From an uncultured Albidovulum sp. (GTDB taxonomy: Bacteria > Pseudomonadota > Alphaproteobacteria > Rhodobacterales > Rhodobacteraceae): a stretch of 43,360 nucleotides of DNA. The notes under the pieces were generated by a model. That model worked only from the letters and a program-made list of their open reading frames with translations. It was not told the DNA's origin and did no database searches. The stretch spans positions 1-43,360 of the forward strand of contig CAJYAD010000032.1 in the NCBI GenBank assembly GCA_913064775.1, in the 5' to 3' direction. This document shows positions 32,582-39,335 of this stretch, one piece after another (the first letter of the stretch is position 1; each line of letters begins with the position of its first letter). Made by a program: the position numbers and the translations under genes.

Positions 32582-34291
32582 ATGCCCTATCGCGCCCCGG
32601 TCAGCGAATACCGCTTCATCCTCGACCATGTCGCGGGCTTCGGCCGCGTCGCCGCGACCGACCGCTTCGCCGAGGCCACCGGCGAGACCGTCGAGGCGAT
32701 CCTGACAGAGGCCGGCAAGCTGTGCGAAACCGCGCTTGCCCCCCTGCAACGCACCGGTGATCTGCAACCTGCGGTGCTGGAAAACGGCGTCGTGCGCACC
32801 ACCCCGGGCTTCGCCGAGGCCTATGCCCAGATCGCCGAGGGCGGCTGGGTCGCGATCTCGGCCGATCCCGCGCATGGCGGCATGGGCCTGCCGCTGACCG
32901 TCACCACCTGCGTCAACGACATGATGAGCGCGGCCTGCCTGTCGCTGCAGTTGAACCCGCTGATGACCCAGGGCCAGATCGAGGCGCTGGAGCATCACGC
33001 CTCGGACGAGCTGAAGGCGATCTACCTGCCAAAGCTGGTGTCGGGCGAATGGTGCGGCACGATGAACCTGACCGAGCCGCAGGCCGGATCGGATGTCGGC
33101 GCGCTTTCCACCAAGGCAGTGCCGAACGGCGACGGCAGCTATGCGGTGACCGGGCAGAAGATCTTCATCTCATGGGGTGACAACGATTTTTCGGGCAATA
33201 TCTGCCATCTGGTGCTGGCCCGCCTGCCCGATGGCGCGCCCGGCACCAAGGGGATCAGCCTGTTCATGGTGCCGAAGTTCATCCCCGACGAAAACGGCAA
33301 TCCGGGCAAGCGCAACAGCCTGTCGGTGGTCAGCCTGGAACACAAGATGGGCCTGCATGGCAGCCCCACCGCGGTGATGGCCTATGAGGGCGCGACCGGC
33401 TGGCTGGTGGGTGAGGCGCATGCCGGCATGAAGGCGATGTTCACCATGATGAACAACGCCCGCCTCGGCGTCGGCATCCAGGGTATCGGCGTGGCCGAAG
33501 GCGCCTATCAACACGCGCTGGCCTTTGCGGGCGAGCGCAAGCAGGGCCGCACCCCGGACGGCAGCGCCACGATTCTGGGCCATGCCGATGTGCGCCGGAT
33601 GCTGGCCGCGATGAAGGCCCAGACCTTCGCCGCCCGCGCAATCGCGCTGAACTGTGCCGTCGCCCTCGACATGGCGCGCGCCACGGCAGAGGCCGACTGG
33701 TCCGCCCGCGCCGCGCTGCTGACGCCGATCGCCAAGGCCTTCGGCACCGATACCGGCATCGAGGTCGCGAACCTCGGGATGCAGGTGCATGGCGGCATGG
33801 GCTTCATCGAGGAATCGGGCGCCGCGCAATATCTGCGCGATGTGCGGGTGACGGCGATCTATGAGGGCACCAACGGCATCCAGGCGATGGATCTGGTGGG
33901 CCGCAAGATGATGGACGGGGGCGAGGCTGCCTTTCACCTGATCGAAGAGATCCAGAAGGGCGTGGAAGCCGCCCGCGCCAGCCTGCCCGATCTGGCCGGC
34001 GCGGTCTGGAACGCGGCGGAATCGCTGCGCGAGGGGGTCGAGGCGCTGGTCGGCGCGGACATGCAGGACCGCTTTGCCGGCGCCGTGCCGTTCCTGCGCG
34101 CCTTCGCGCTGGTGCTGGGGGCCGACGCCCATCTGCGCGCCGCGATGGCCGAGGGCGGCGACGGCCCGCGCCGCCGGCTGGCCCGGGTCTTCATCCGGCG
34201 CCTGCTGCCCGATCACGCCGCGCTGCTGGCCCAGGCCGGCGCCGGGGCCGCGGATCTTTACGCCCTGACCCCCGAGGATCTGGGCGCATGA
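32582..34291 (+). CDS. Acyl-CoA dehydrogenase, DmdC-like
   Basis: The product has 569 residues, the size of the large acyl-CoA dehydrogenases that include DmdC. The N-terminal helical domain precedes the FAD-binding middle domain (GTMNLTEPQAGSDVGAL; KIFISWGDNDF). The C-terminal domain carries MNNARLGVGIQGIGVAEGAYQHAL, MQVHGGMGFIEESG and YEGTNGIQAMDLVGRK, with the catalytic glutamate in YEGTNG. DmdC oxidises 3-methylmercaptopropionyl-CoA in DMSP demethylation, but no dmdA, dmdB or acuI neighbours are present and paralogues with other substrates are common. ATG 32582 has an AAGGAG site. It overlaps the MBL gene by 4 bp. Confidence 0.9.
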   Translation: MPYRAPVSEYRFILDHVAGFGRVAATDRFAEATGETVEAILTEAGKLCETALAPLQRTGDLQPAVLENGVVRTTPGFAEAYAQIAEGGWVAISADPAHGGMGLPLTVTTCVNDMMSAACLSLQLNPLMTQGQIEALEHHASDELKAIYLPKLVSGEWCGTMNLTEPQAGSDVGALSTKAVPNGDGSYAVTGQKIFISWGDNDFSGNICHLVLARLPDGAPGTKGISLFMVPKFIPDENGNPGKRNSLSVVSLEHKMGLHGSPTAVMAYEGATGWLVGEAHAGMKAMFTMMNNARLGVGIQGIGVAEGAYQHALAFAGERKQGRTPDGSATILGHADVRRMLAAMKAQTFAARAIALNCAVALDMARATAEADWSARAALLTPIAKAFGTDTGIEVANLGMQVHGGMGFIEESGAAQYLRDVRVTAIYEGTNGIQAMDLVGRKMMDGGEAAFHLIEEIQKGVEAARASLPDLAGAVWNAAESLREGVEALVGADMQDRFAGAVPFLRAFALVLGADAHLRAAMAEGGDGPRRRLARVFIRRLLPDHAALLAQAGAGAADLYALTPEDLGA

Positions 34292-35331
34292 CCGAGATGC
34301 AAGCCCTGCAGATCCGCACGCCCTGGCAGGACCCGCCCGAGGAGGGCACCGCGATCGAGGTGGCCGAGGGGGTGCTGTGGCTGCGCCTGCCGCTGCCGAT
34401 GCGCCTCGATCACGTCAATGTCTATGCGCTGGACGAGGGCGACGGCTGGACCCTGATCGACACCGGCTTTGACACGCGTCACGCGCGCAAGATCTGGGCC
34501 CGGCTGCTGCAAGGGCCGCTGGCCGGGCGCCCGATCAAGCGGGTGATCGCGACCCATCACCACCCCGACCACCTGGGTCTGGCGGGCTGGTTCCAGACCG
34601 AACACGGGGCCGAACTGGCGATGCCCCGGCTGGGCTGGTTCATGGCACGGATGCTGCTGCTGGACGAAGAAGACCTGCCCAGCCCGCAGACCCTGGCCTT
34701 CTGGCGGGCGCTGGGGATGGATCCCGAGGTCTACGCCAAGCGCGCCGCCGAACGGCCCTACAATTTCGCCGACGTGGTGGCGCCAATGCCGTCCGGCTTC
34801 ACCCGGATCTCGGACGGCGAGGTGATCGAAATCGGCGGCCGTCGCTGGGACGTGCGCTTCGGCCATGGCCACGCCCCCGACCACGCCACTTTCTGGAGCC
34901 GCGACGACGATCTGGTGCTGGCGGGCGATCAGCTGCTGCCCTCGATCTCGCCCAACCTCGGGGTGCACACGACCGAACAGGGCGCCGATCCGGTGGGCGA
35001 ATGGCTTGACAGCTGCGCCCGCCTCGCCCCCTTCGCCGAGGATCGCCACCTGGTGCTGCCCGGCCACAAGTTGCCCTACCACGGCCTGCCGCTGCGGATG
35101 CGCCAACTGGCCGAGAACCACATCAGCGCGCTGGCGCGGCTGCTCGATCACCTGGACAGCCCGCGCAAGGCCGGCGCCTGCTTCCTGCCGATCTTCAAGC
35201 GCGAGATCGGCGGCGATCAATATGGGCTGGCGCTGTCCGAAACCGCGGCGCATCTGAACCACCTGTGGCGCCGCGGCCAGATCCGCCGCGACACCGATCC
35301 CGACGGCACCTGGATCTGGCAACGGGTCTAG
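34288..35331 (+). CDS. Metallo-beta-lactamase-fold hydrolase
   Basis: The product has 347 residues. The metal-binding motif HxHxDH is ATHHHPDHLGLAGW (H90, H92, D94, H95). Further ligands fit FGHGHAPDH, LVLAGDQLLPSIS and VLPGHKLPYHG. A C-terminal helical domain (about 260-347) is like that of LACTB2/glyoxalase-II-type hydrolases. The start overlaps the acyl-CoA dehydrogenase stop by 4 bp (ATGA), so the two work in one pathway. A thioesterase acting on the dehydrogenase product is a reasonable inference but not shown. Confidence 0.88.
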   Translation: MTEMQALQIRTPWQDPPEEGTAIEVAEGVLWLRLPLPMRLDHVNVYALDEGDGWTLIDTGFDTRHARKIWARLLQGPLAGRPIKRVIATHHHPDHLGLAGWFQTEHGAELAMPRLGWFMARMLLLDEEDLPSPQTLAFWRALGMDPEVYAKRAAERPYNFADVVAPMPSGFTRISDGEVIEIGGRRWDVRFGHGHAPDHATFWSRDDDLVLAGDQLLPSISPNLGVHTTEQGADPVGEWLDSCARLAPFAEDRHLVLPGHKLPYHGLPLRMRQLAENHISALARLLDHLDSPRKAGACFLPIFKREIGGDQYGLALSETAAHLNHLWRRGQIRRDTDPDGTWIWQRV

Positions 35332-35359
35332 GGTGCGCGCGCCAGTGCACCCAGTGCAC
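35331..35359. repeat. Hairpin and 9-bp tandem repeat after the MBL-fold gene
   Basis: GGGTGC (35331-35336) pairs with GCACCC (35347-35352), overlapping the stop codon. CCAGTGCAC is repeated exactly at 35342-35350 and 35351-35359. This may be a weak terminator built on a slippage duplication. Confidence 0.45.
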
Positions 35360-35448
35360 AGCCGCGCGAGCCGGACGCCAAACAGGTGACAGATGCTCAC
35401 AAATCGGCTATCCAGAGATCAGCACAGGACGTAACGGAGCACCGAGGA

Positions 35449-35583
35449 ATGGGCGAGTACAAGCGCGGCACCATGGATATCCGCACCCACGAGCAAACCT
35501 TCGCGGGCTTCGTCAGGCTGGCCACATGGGTCGGCGGCTTCGCCATCCTGACGCTGATCTTCGTGGCGCTGGTCAACGGCTGA
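35449..35583 (+). CDS. aa3-type cytochrome c oxidase subunit IV (bacterial)
   Basis: A 44-residue protein: a short polar N-terminus (MGEYKRGTMDIRTHEQTFAG) and one membrane helix (FVRLATWVGGFAILTLIFVALVNG). This is the characteristic tiny subunit IV of alphaproteobacterial aa3 oxidases (COX4_pro_2 family), as in Paracoccus. It packs against subunits I and III and is dispensable in known cases. ATG 35449 follows a GGAG site at the right distance (35436-35439). A longer in-frame start at 35386 is possible but lacks such a site and would exceed the usual length. The other oxidase genes are elsewhere. Confidence 0.88.
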   Translation: MGEYKRGTMDIRTHEQTFAGFVRLATWVGGFAILTLIFVALVNG

Positions 35584-35619
35584 TCCCCCCAACTTCTGTC
35601 TTGCCTTGAAGGAGCGCCG

Positions 35620-36237
35620 ATGCGCCGCCTGTTGTTGAGTCTGCTGATGCTTGTCAGCCTGTCCGCCTGCGGGGCCGAGTCGCTCTGGGCCCCGAACGCC
35701 GAAGTCGCGCGTTTCCGCTATAGCGCGCCGGGGCCGCGCACTTTGACGCTGATCACGGTGATCAACAACCGCTCGGGCGAGGGCGGGCATTCGGCGCTGA
35801 TGGTCAACGACACCCAGCGGGTGATGTTCGATCCGGCCGGCACCTGGACCAATCCCCAGGCCCCCGAACGCAACGATGTGCATTTCGGCATGACGCCGGC
35901 GGTGCTGGACAATTTCCTCGATTACCACACGCGGATCACCTGGCACACGGTCGAGCAGACCGTCGTCGTCTCGCCCCAGATCGCCGATGAGGCGCTGAAG
36001 CTGGTCGAGACCAACGGCGCCGTGCCCAAGGCGATGTGCGCCGACAACACCTCGAAGATCCTGCGCCAGTTGCCGGGCTTCCAGTCGCTGCCGCAGACCT
36101 TCTTTCCGGTGACGCTGATGGATGCCTTCGCCAAGCTGCCGGGGGTGAAGACGCGGGTCTATTACGACACCGACCCCGACGTGAACACCGAAAAGCTGGA
36201 GCCGGTGAACCCGGTCAGGCCCCGGGTCGACGGCTAG
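35620..36237 (+). CDS. Lipoprotein, possible circularly permuted papain-like (NlpC/P60 or LRAT-like) domain
   Basis: The product has 205 residues. A lipoprotein signal (MRRLLLSLLMLVSLSAC) has the lipobox LSAC with C17 as the lipid site. The mature part contains GEGGHSALMVN (H57), VMFDPAGTW and, 83 residues after the histidine, KAMCADNTSKILRQLPG (C140). A histidine strand first and a Cys-helix later is the order in permuted papain-like folds. I do not recognise a named family and the assignment is inferred from this pattern. It has a GAAGGAGCG ribosome site and lies 36 bp after the oxidase subunit IV gene. Confidence 0.75.
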   Translation: MRRLLLSLLMLVSLSACGAESLWAPNAEVARFRYSAPGPRTLTLITVINNRSGEGGHSALMVNDTQRVMFDPAGTWTNPQAPERNDVHFGMTPAVLDNFLDYHTRITWHTVEQTVVVSPQIADEALKLVETNGAVPKAMCADNTSKILRQLPGFQSLPQTFFPVTLMDAFAKLPGVKTRVYYDTDPDVNTEKLEPVNPVRPRVDG

Positions 36238-36258
36238 GCGCCCGGCAACACCGGCGCC
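36237..36258 (+). terminator. Hairpin after the lipoprotein gene
   Basis: GGCGCC-C-GG pairs with CC-GGCGCC around CAACA, with one bulged base, starting at the last base of the stop codon. No T run follows. Confidence 0.45.
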
Positions 36259-36468
36259 TGTTCGGCGCGCGCGCCCGCCTTGGCCGGCGAAGGACATCAT
36301 CGAACGGAATAGCACCTCGCCTGCGGCAATTGCCGCAAGAAGGTCGCGAAATTTCTGCCCGACGCAAGGAACGGCGGGGAATCGCGCAATCCGCTCGGAC
36401 CACGGCAACGGGGGCTTGCCTGCACCGGAGCCTCTGGACTGTGGCTGGCCTTCGCCTTAGGCAAACGG

Positions 36469-36497
36469 GGGGGTGATGCCCCCTGGTGCCCCAGGGG
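36469..36497 (+). promoter_or_regulatory. Two mutually exclusive hairpins covering the GNAT ribosome site
   Basis: Stem 1 pairs GGGGG (36469-36473) with CCCCC (36479-36483). Stem 2 pairs CCCCTGG (36480-36486) with CCAGGGG (36491-36497). They share 36480-36483, so only one can form. Stem 2 buries the only ribosome site (AGGGGA, 36493-36498) before the TTG start. In such GC-rich DNA this could be chance. Confidence 0.3.
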
Positions 36498-36507
36498 AAC
36501 CGAGCGA

Positions 36508-37107
36508 TTGGACGACGCGGCCGAGATCTACATTCGCCGGGGCCTGGCCTCGGCCCACCGCGCCGAGGCCGCGCGGCTTTACTGGCGCGCCTTCGCACCC
36601 AAGCTGGGCCGGGTGATGGGCCCCGAGGATCTGGCGCTGGCCTATCTGGCGCGGGTGATGCGCGCCGACCAGGCGCTGTGCGCGATCGGCACCAATGGTG
36701 TGCTCGTCGGGCTGGCGGGCTTTCGCACCCGGGCCGGCGCCTTCGCCCATGGCGAGCGCCACGACATGGCGGCAATCTACGGGCCGCTTGGCGCGATATG
36801 GCGCGCCGCCGCCTGGCGCCTTCTGGGCCCCGAGCGAGAGCCCTGGTTCTTCCAGCTCGAAGGCCTGTGCGTGCGCGAAGAGGCCCGCGGCCGCGGCATC
36901 GGATCGGCCCTGGTCGAGGCAGTCTGCGCCGAGGCCCGCGCCCGGGGGCATTCCGAGGTTCGCCTTGATGTGACCGACAGCAACCCCCGCGCCCGCGCGC
37001 TCTACGAACGCGCCGGTTTCACCGAGGCCGGGGCCGAACGCCTGGGCGCGCTGGCGCCGCTTTTCGGCTACCGCGAAGCGACCCGGATGGTGCGGCAACT
37101 GGGCTAG
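36508..37107 (+). CDS. GNAT-family N-acetyltransferase
   Basis: The product has 199 residues. The acetyl-CoA-binding motif A is LEGLCVREEARGRGIGSALVEAVC (RxxGxG/A type). It is followed by SEVRLDVTDSNPRARALYERAGFTEAGAER, the family's C-terminal strand-helix. It transfers an acetyl group from acetyl-CoA to an unknown amine. The best start is a TTG at 36508 with AGGGGA nine bases upstream; no in-frame ATG is nearby. The ribosome site lies in a strong inverted repeat. It stands alone with 270 bp before it and is convergent with the DUF4159 operon. Confidence 0.88.
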   Translation: MDDAAEIYIRRGLASAHRAEAARLYWRAFAPKLGRVMGPEDLALAYLARVMRADQALCAIGTNGVLVGLAGFRTRAGAFAHGERHDMAAIYGPLGAIWRAAAWRLLGPEREPWFFQLEGLCVREEARGRGIGSALVEAVCAEARARGHSEVRLDVTDSNPRARALYERAGFTEAGAERLGALAPLFGYREATRMVRQLG

Positions 37108-37153
37108 CCGGCCTGTGGCTTACGGGTCCGTTGCGCGCGGATGGCGACCCAAC

Positions 37154-37217
37154 GGGATACGCGGGCCAGAATGAAAGCCAAGAACGCTCCTGGCTTTCTC
37201 TTTGGCCCAAATATCCC
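37154..37217. repeat. Dispersed intergenic element, copy E, as a 27-bp inverted pair
   Basis: Left arm 37154-37180 (GGGATA...GGGCCA...GAAAGCCA) and right arm 37191-37217 are reverse-complement copies with 20 or so of 27 positions matching, around a 10-bp loop. The right arm is the same element as at 22394 (CTTTC...CAAATATCC). The region starts with the GATGGCGACCC tract also seen at 11215. It sits between convergent genes. Confidence 0.65.
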
Positions 37218-37226
37218 GGGGGCGCA

Positions 37227-37241
37227 GGGGGCAGAGCCCCC
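37227..37241. terminator. GC hairpin next to repeat copy E
   Basis: GGGGGC pairs with GCCCCC around AGA, 4 bp before the stop of the minus-strand amidotransferase-like gene. It is nearly the same hairpin as at 22440, which also follows a repeat copy, so the element and the hairpin move or evolve together. Confidence 0.5.
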
Positions 37242-37244
37242 GCC

Positions 37245-39335
37245 CTACCGCCGCCCTTCACGCAGCCAGGCGCCCAGGGCGAAGACCGCCGCCAGCAACA
37301 GGAACGCCCAGGCCGGCAGCAGCGGGCTGACCCTCAGATCGCGGGTGACATAGGCGTGGCGCGGGGTGATCCCGATCCAGCCCCGCCCCGAGGCCGCGCG
37401 CCCGGCGCTGACCCGGCGGATGTCGGGGATGCCGTCCTCGATCCGGTGCGCCCCGCCACGGTGCACCGCCAAGAGCGGCTGCAGCTTGGCCGGGGTCGCG
37501 ATGGTTTCCTCGAATTCCTTCGGCGCGCTGGGCCCCACCGCGACCACCGCCTTCTTGCCGCCCTCCTCCAGCCGGTAGAGGCCCATGTCGGGCGCCACCC
37601 AGCTGGCGGTAAAGCGGCCCGGCTCGGTCTCTTTCAGCGGCGCGTGGTAAAGCTTGCCGTCCGGCCCGGTGATCGTCACCCGGTCGTGGCCCTCGCTGAG
37701 CGAGCGGCGCACGATCTGGATCTTCGCGCCCTCCGAGGTCGCGGTCAGCGCCTCTTCCTCCAGCTCAGGTTCCTTCATCAGCCAATGGGCCAGGCGGCGC
37801 AGCAGTTCCAGCTGCGGACCGCCCCCCTCATAGCCGCGCGACCAGAGCCAGGCCTCGTCCGAGGCCAGCAGCGCCACGCGGCCCTTGCCCTCGCGCTTGA
37901 GGATCAACAGCGGATCATGATCATAGCCCGTCATCAGCACCTGACCGCCGCGGTTCTTCACCTCGACCTGGCGGAACCAGCGGCCCCAACCCGGGCCGGT
38001 CTCGCCCGGCTTCGGCTTTGGCCCGAAGGCCGCCAGCCCCTCGGTCACCGGGTGGCGATCGCCAAGCTTGGTGATCTCAGGCTTGAAGCCGCCGACCAGC
38101 ACCTGCGAGGTCGGCACCACCGGCAGGATCGACCCCAGCGGCGAGCGCCACAGGCTGTCGGCCGAGCCGAATTCCGGCCCCGCCGAGACCAGCACCGCGC
38201 CGCCCTGCTCGACATAATTCTTGACGTTCTGCAGATAGGCTGCGGGCAGGATCCCGCGGCGGCGGTAGCGGTCGAAGATGATCAGGTCGAAATCCTTGAT
38301 CTTCTCGACGAACAGCTCGCGCGTCGGGAAGGCGATCAGCGACAATTCCGACACCGGCACGCCGTCCTGCTTTTCCGGCGGGCGCAGGATGGTGAAATGC
38401 ACCAGATCGACGGAGGGGTCGGATTTCAGCAGGTTGCGCCAGACCCGCTCGCCGGTATGCGGCTCACCCGACACCAGCAGCACCCGCAGCCTATCGCGCA
38501 CGCCATTGATCTGCACCACGGCGGCATTGTTGCGGTCGGTCAGCTCACCCTTCTGCGCCGGCACGTTGAACTGCAGCACGTTCATCCCGCCATGCGGCAG
38601 CGTCACCGGCAGATCCAGCGGCTTGCCCACCGGCACCCGGACGCTTTGCGCCTTGCCGCCGTCGATCGAGATTTCCAGCATCGCGGTCTTGCCCGCGCCG
38701 GCCGGCACCGCGCCCTGATCCGAGACCTCAAGCGTCAGCTTCACCGGCTCGCCCATGATCGCATAGGCGGGCGCGTCCTTGACGATCAGCCGGCGGTCCC
38801 AATCGCCCTTGTGGCCAGTCAGCAGCACGTTCACCGGTGCCGGAAAGTCGGGCGCCTGGGCCATGTCGCCGATCTGGCCGTCGGTGATCAGGATGGCGCC
38901 CGCGACCCGGGCGCGGGGTTCTTCGGCCAGCGCATCCGACAGCGCCCCCATCATCAGCGTGCCGCCATCGCCCGGCGCGTCGCCGACCGAGACCTCGCGC
39001 ACCTCTGTGTCGGGCAACGCCTTCAGCTTCGCCTTGATCGCCGCCTCGGCGGCGGCGGTCTGCTGGGGCCGGTCGCCGATCTTCTGGCTCGAGGAATGGT
39101 CGGTGACCAGCAGCACGATGTCCGACAGCGGCGTGCGGTCCTCGGTCTGGATCGAGGGGTTGGCCAGCGCCAGCAGCAAGACCGCCGCCGTCAGCCCGCG
39201 CAGCCACCAGCCCGAAAGCCGGCGCCAGACCGCCAGAACCAGCGCCAGCACCGCCACGCCCAGCGCGCCCCAAAGCAGCGGCCAGGGGATCAGCGGCGCA
39301 AAGACGATCTGCCCGATTTCGGCGCCCAGGTTCAT
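37245..39335 (-). CDS. Membrane protein with glutamine-amidotransferase-like domain (last gene of MoxR operon)
   Basis: The product has 696 residues. Two N-terminal membrane helices (about 12-35 and 46-62) are followed by a vWA-like periplasmic segment (DIVLLVTDHSSSQKIGD; AGAILITDGQIGDM). A class I glutamine-amidotransferase-like fold comes next (RVLLVSGEPHTGERVWRNLL; FDLIIFDRYRRRGILP; YVEQGGAVLVSAGPEFG), without the catalytic Cys-His-Glu triad that I can see. A C-terminal helix (LLPAWAFLLLAAVFALGAWL) ends the protein. It probably forms an envelope complex with the upstream BatA/DUF4159 protein, whose stop it overlaps by 4 bp. Function unknown. Confidence 0.85.
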   Translation of the reverse strand: MNLGAEIGQIVFAPLIPWPLLWGALGVAVLALVLAVWRRLSGWWLRGLTAAVLLLALANPSIQTEDRTPLSDIVLLVTDHSSSQKIGDRPQQTAAAEAAIKAKLKALPDTEVREVSVGDAPGDGGTLMMGALSDALAEEPRARVAGAILITDGQIGDMAQAPDFPAPVNVLLTGHKGDWDRRLIVKDAPAYAIMGEPVKLTLEVSDQGAVPAGAGKTAMLEISIDGGKAQSVRVPVGKPLDLPVTLPHGGMNVLQFNVPAQKGELTDRNNAAVVQINGVRDRLRVLLVSGEPHTGERVWRNLLKSDPSVDLVHFTILRPPEKQDGVPVSELSLIAFPTRELFVEKIKDFDLIIFDRYRRRGILPAAYLQNVKNYVEQGGAVLVSAGPEFGSADSLWRSPLGSILPVVPTSQVLVGGFKPEITKLGDRHPVTEGLAAFGPKPKPGETGPGWGRWFRQVEVKNRGGQVLMTGYDHDPLLILKREGKGRVALLASDEAWLWSRGYEGGGPQLELLRRLAHWLMKEPELEEEALTATSEGAKIQIVRRSLSEGHDRVTITGPDGKLYHAPLKETEPGRFTASWVAPDMGLYRLEEGGKKAVVAVGPSAPKEFEETIATPAKLQPLLAVHRGGAHRIEDGIPDIRRVSAGRAASGRGWIGITPRHAYVTRDLRVSPLLPAWAFLLLAAVFALGAWLREGRR

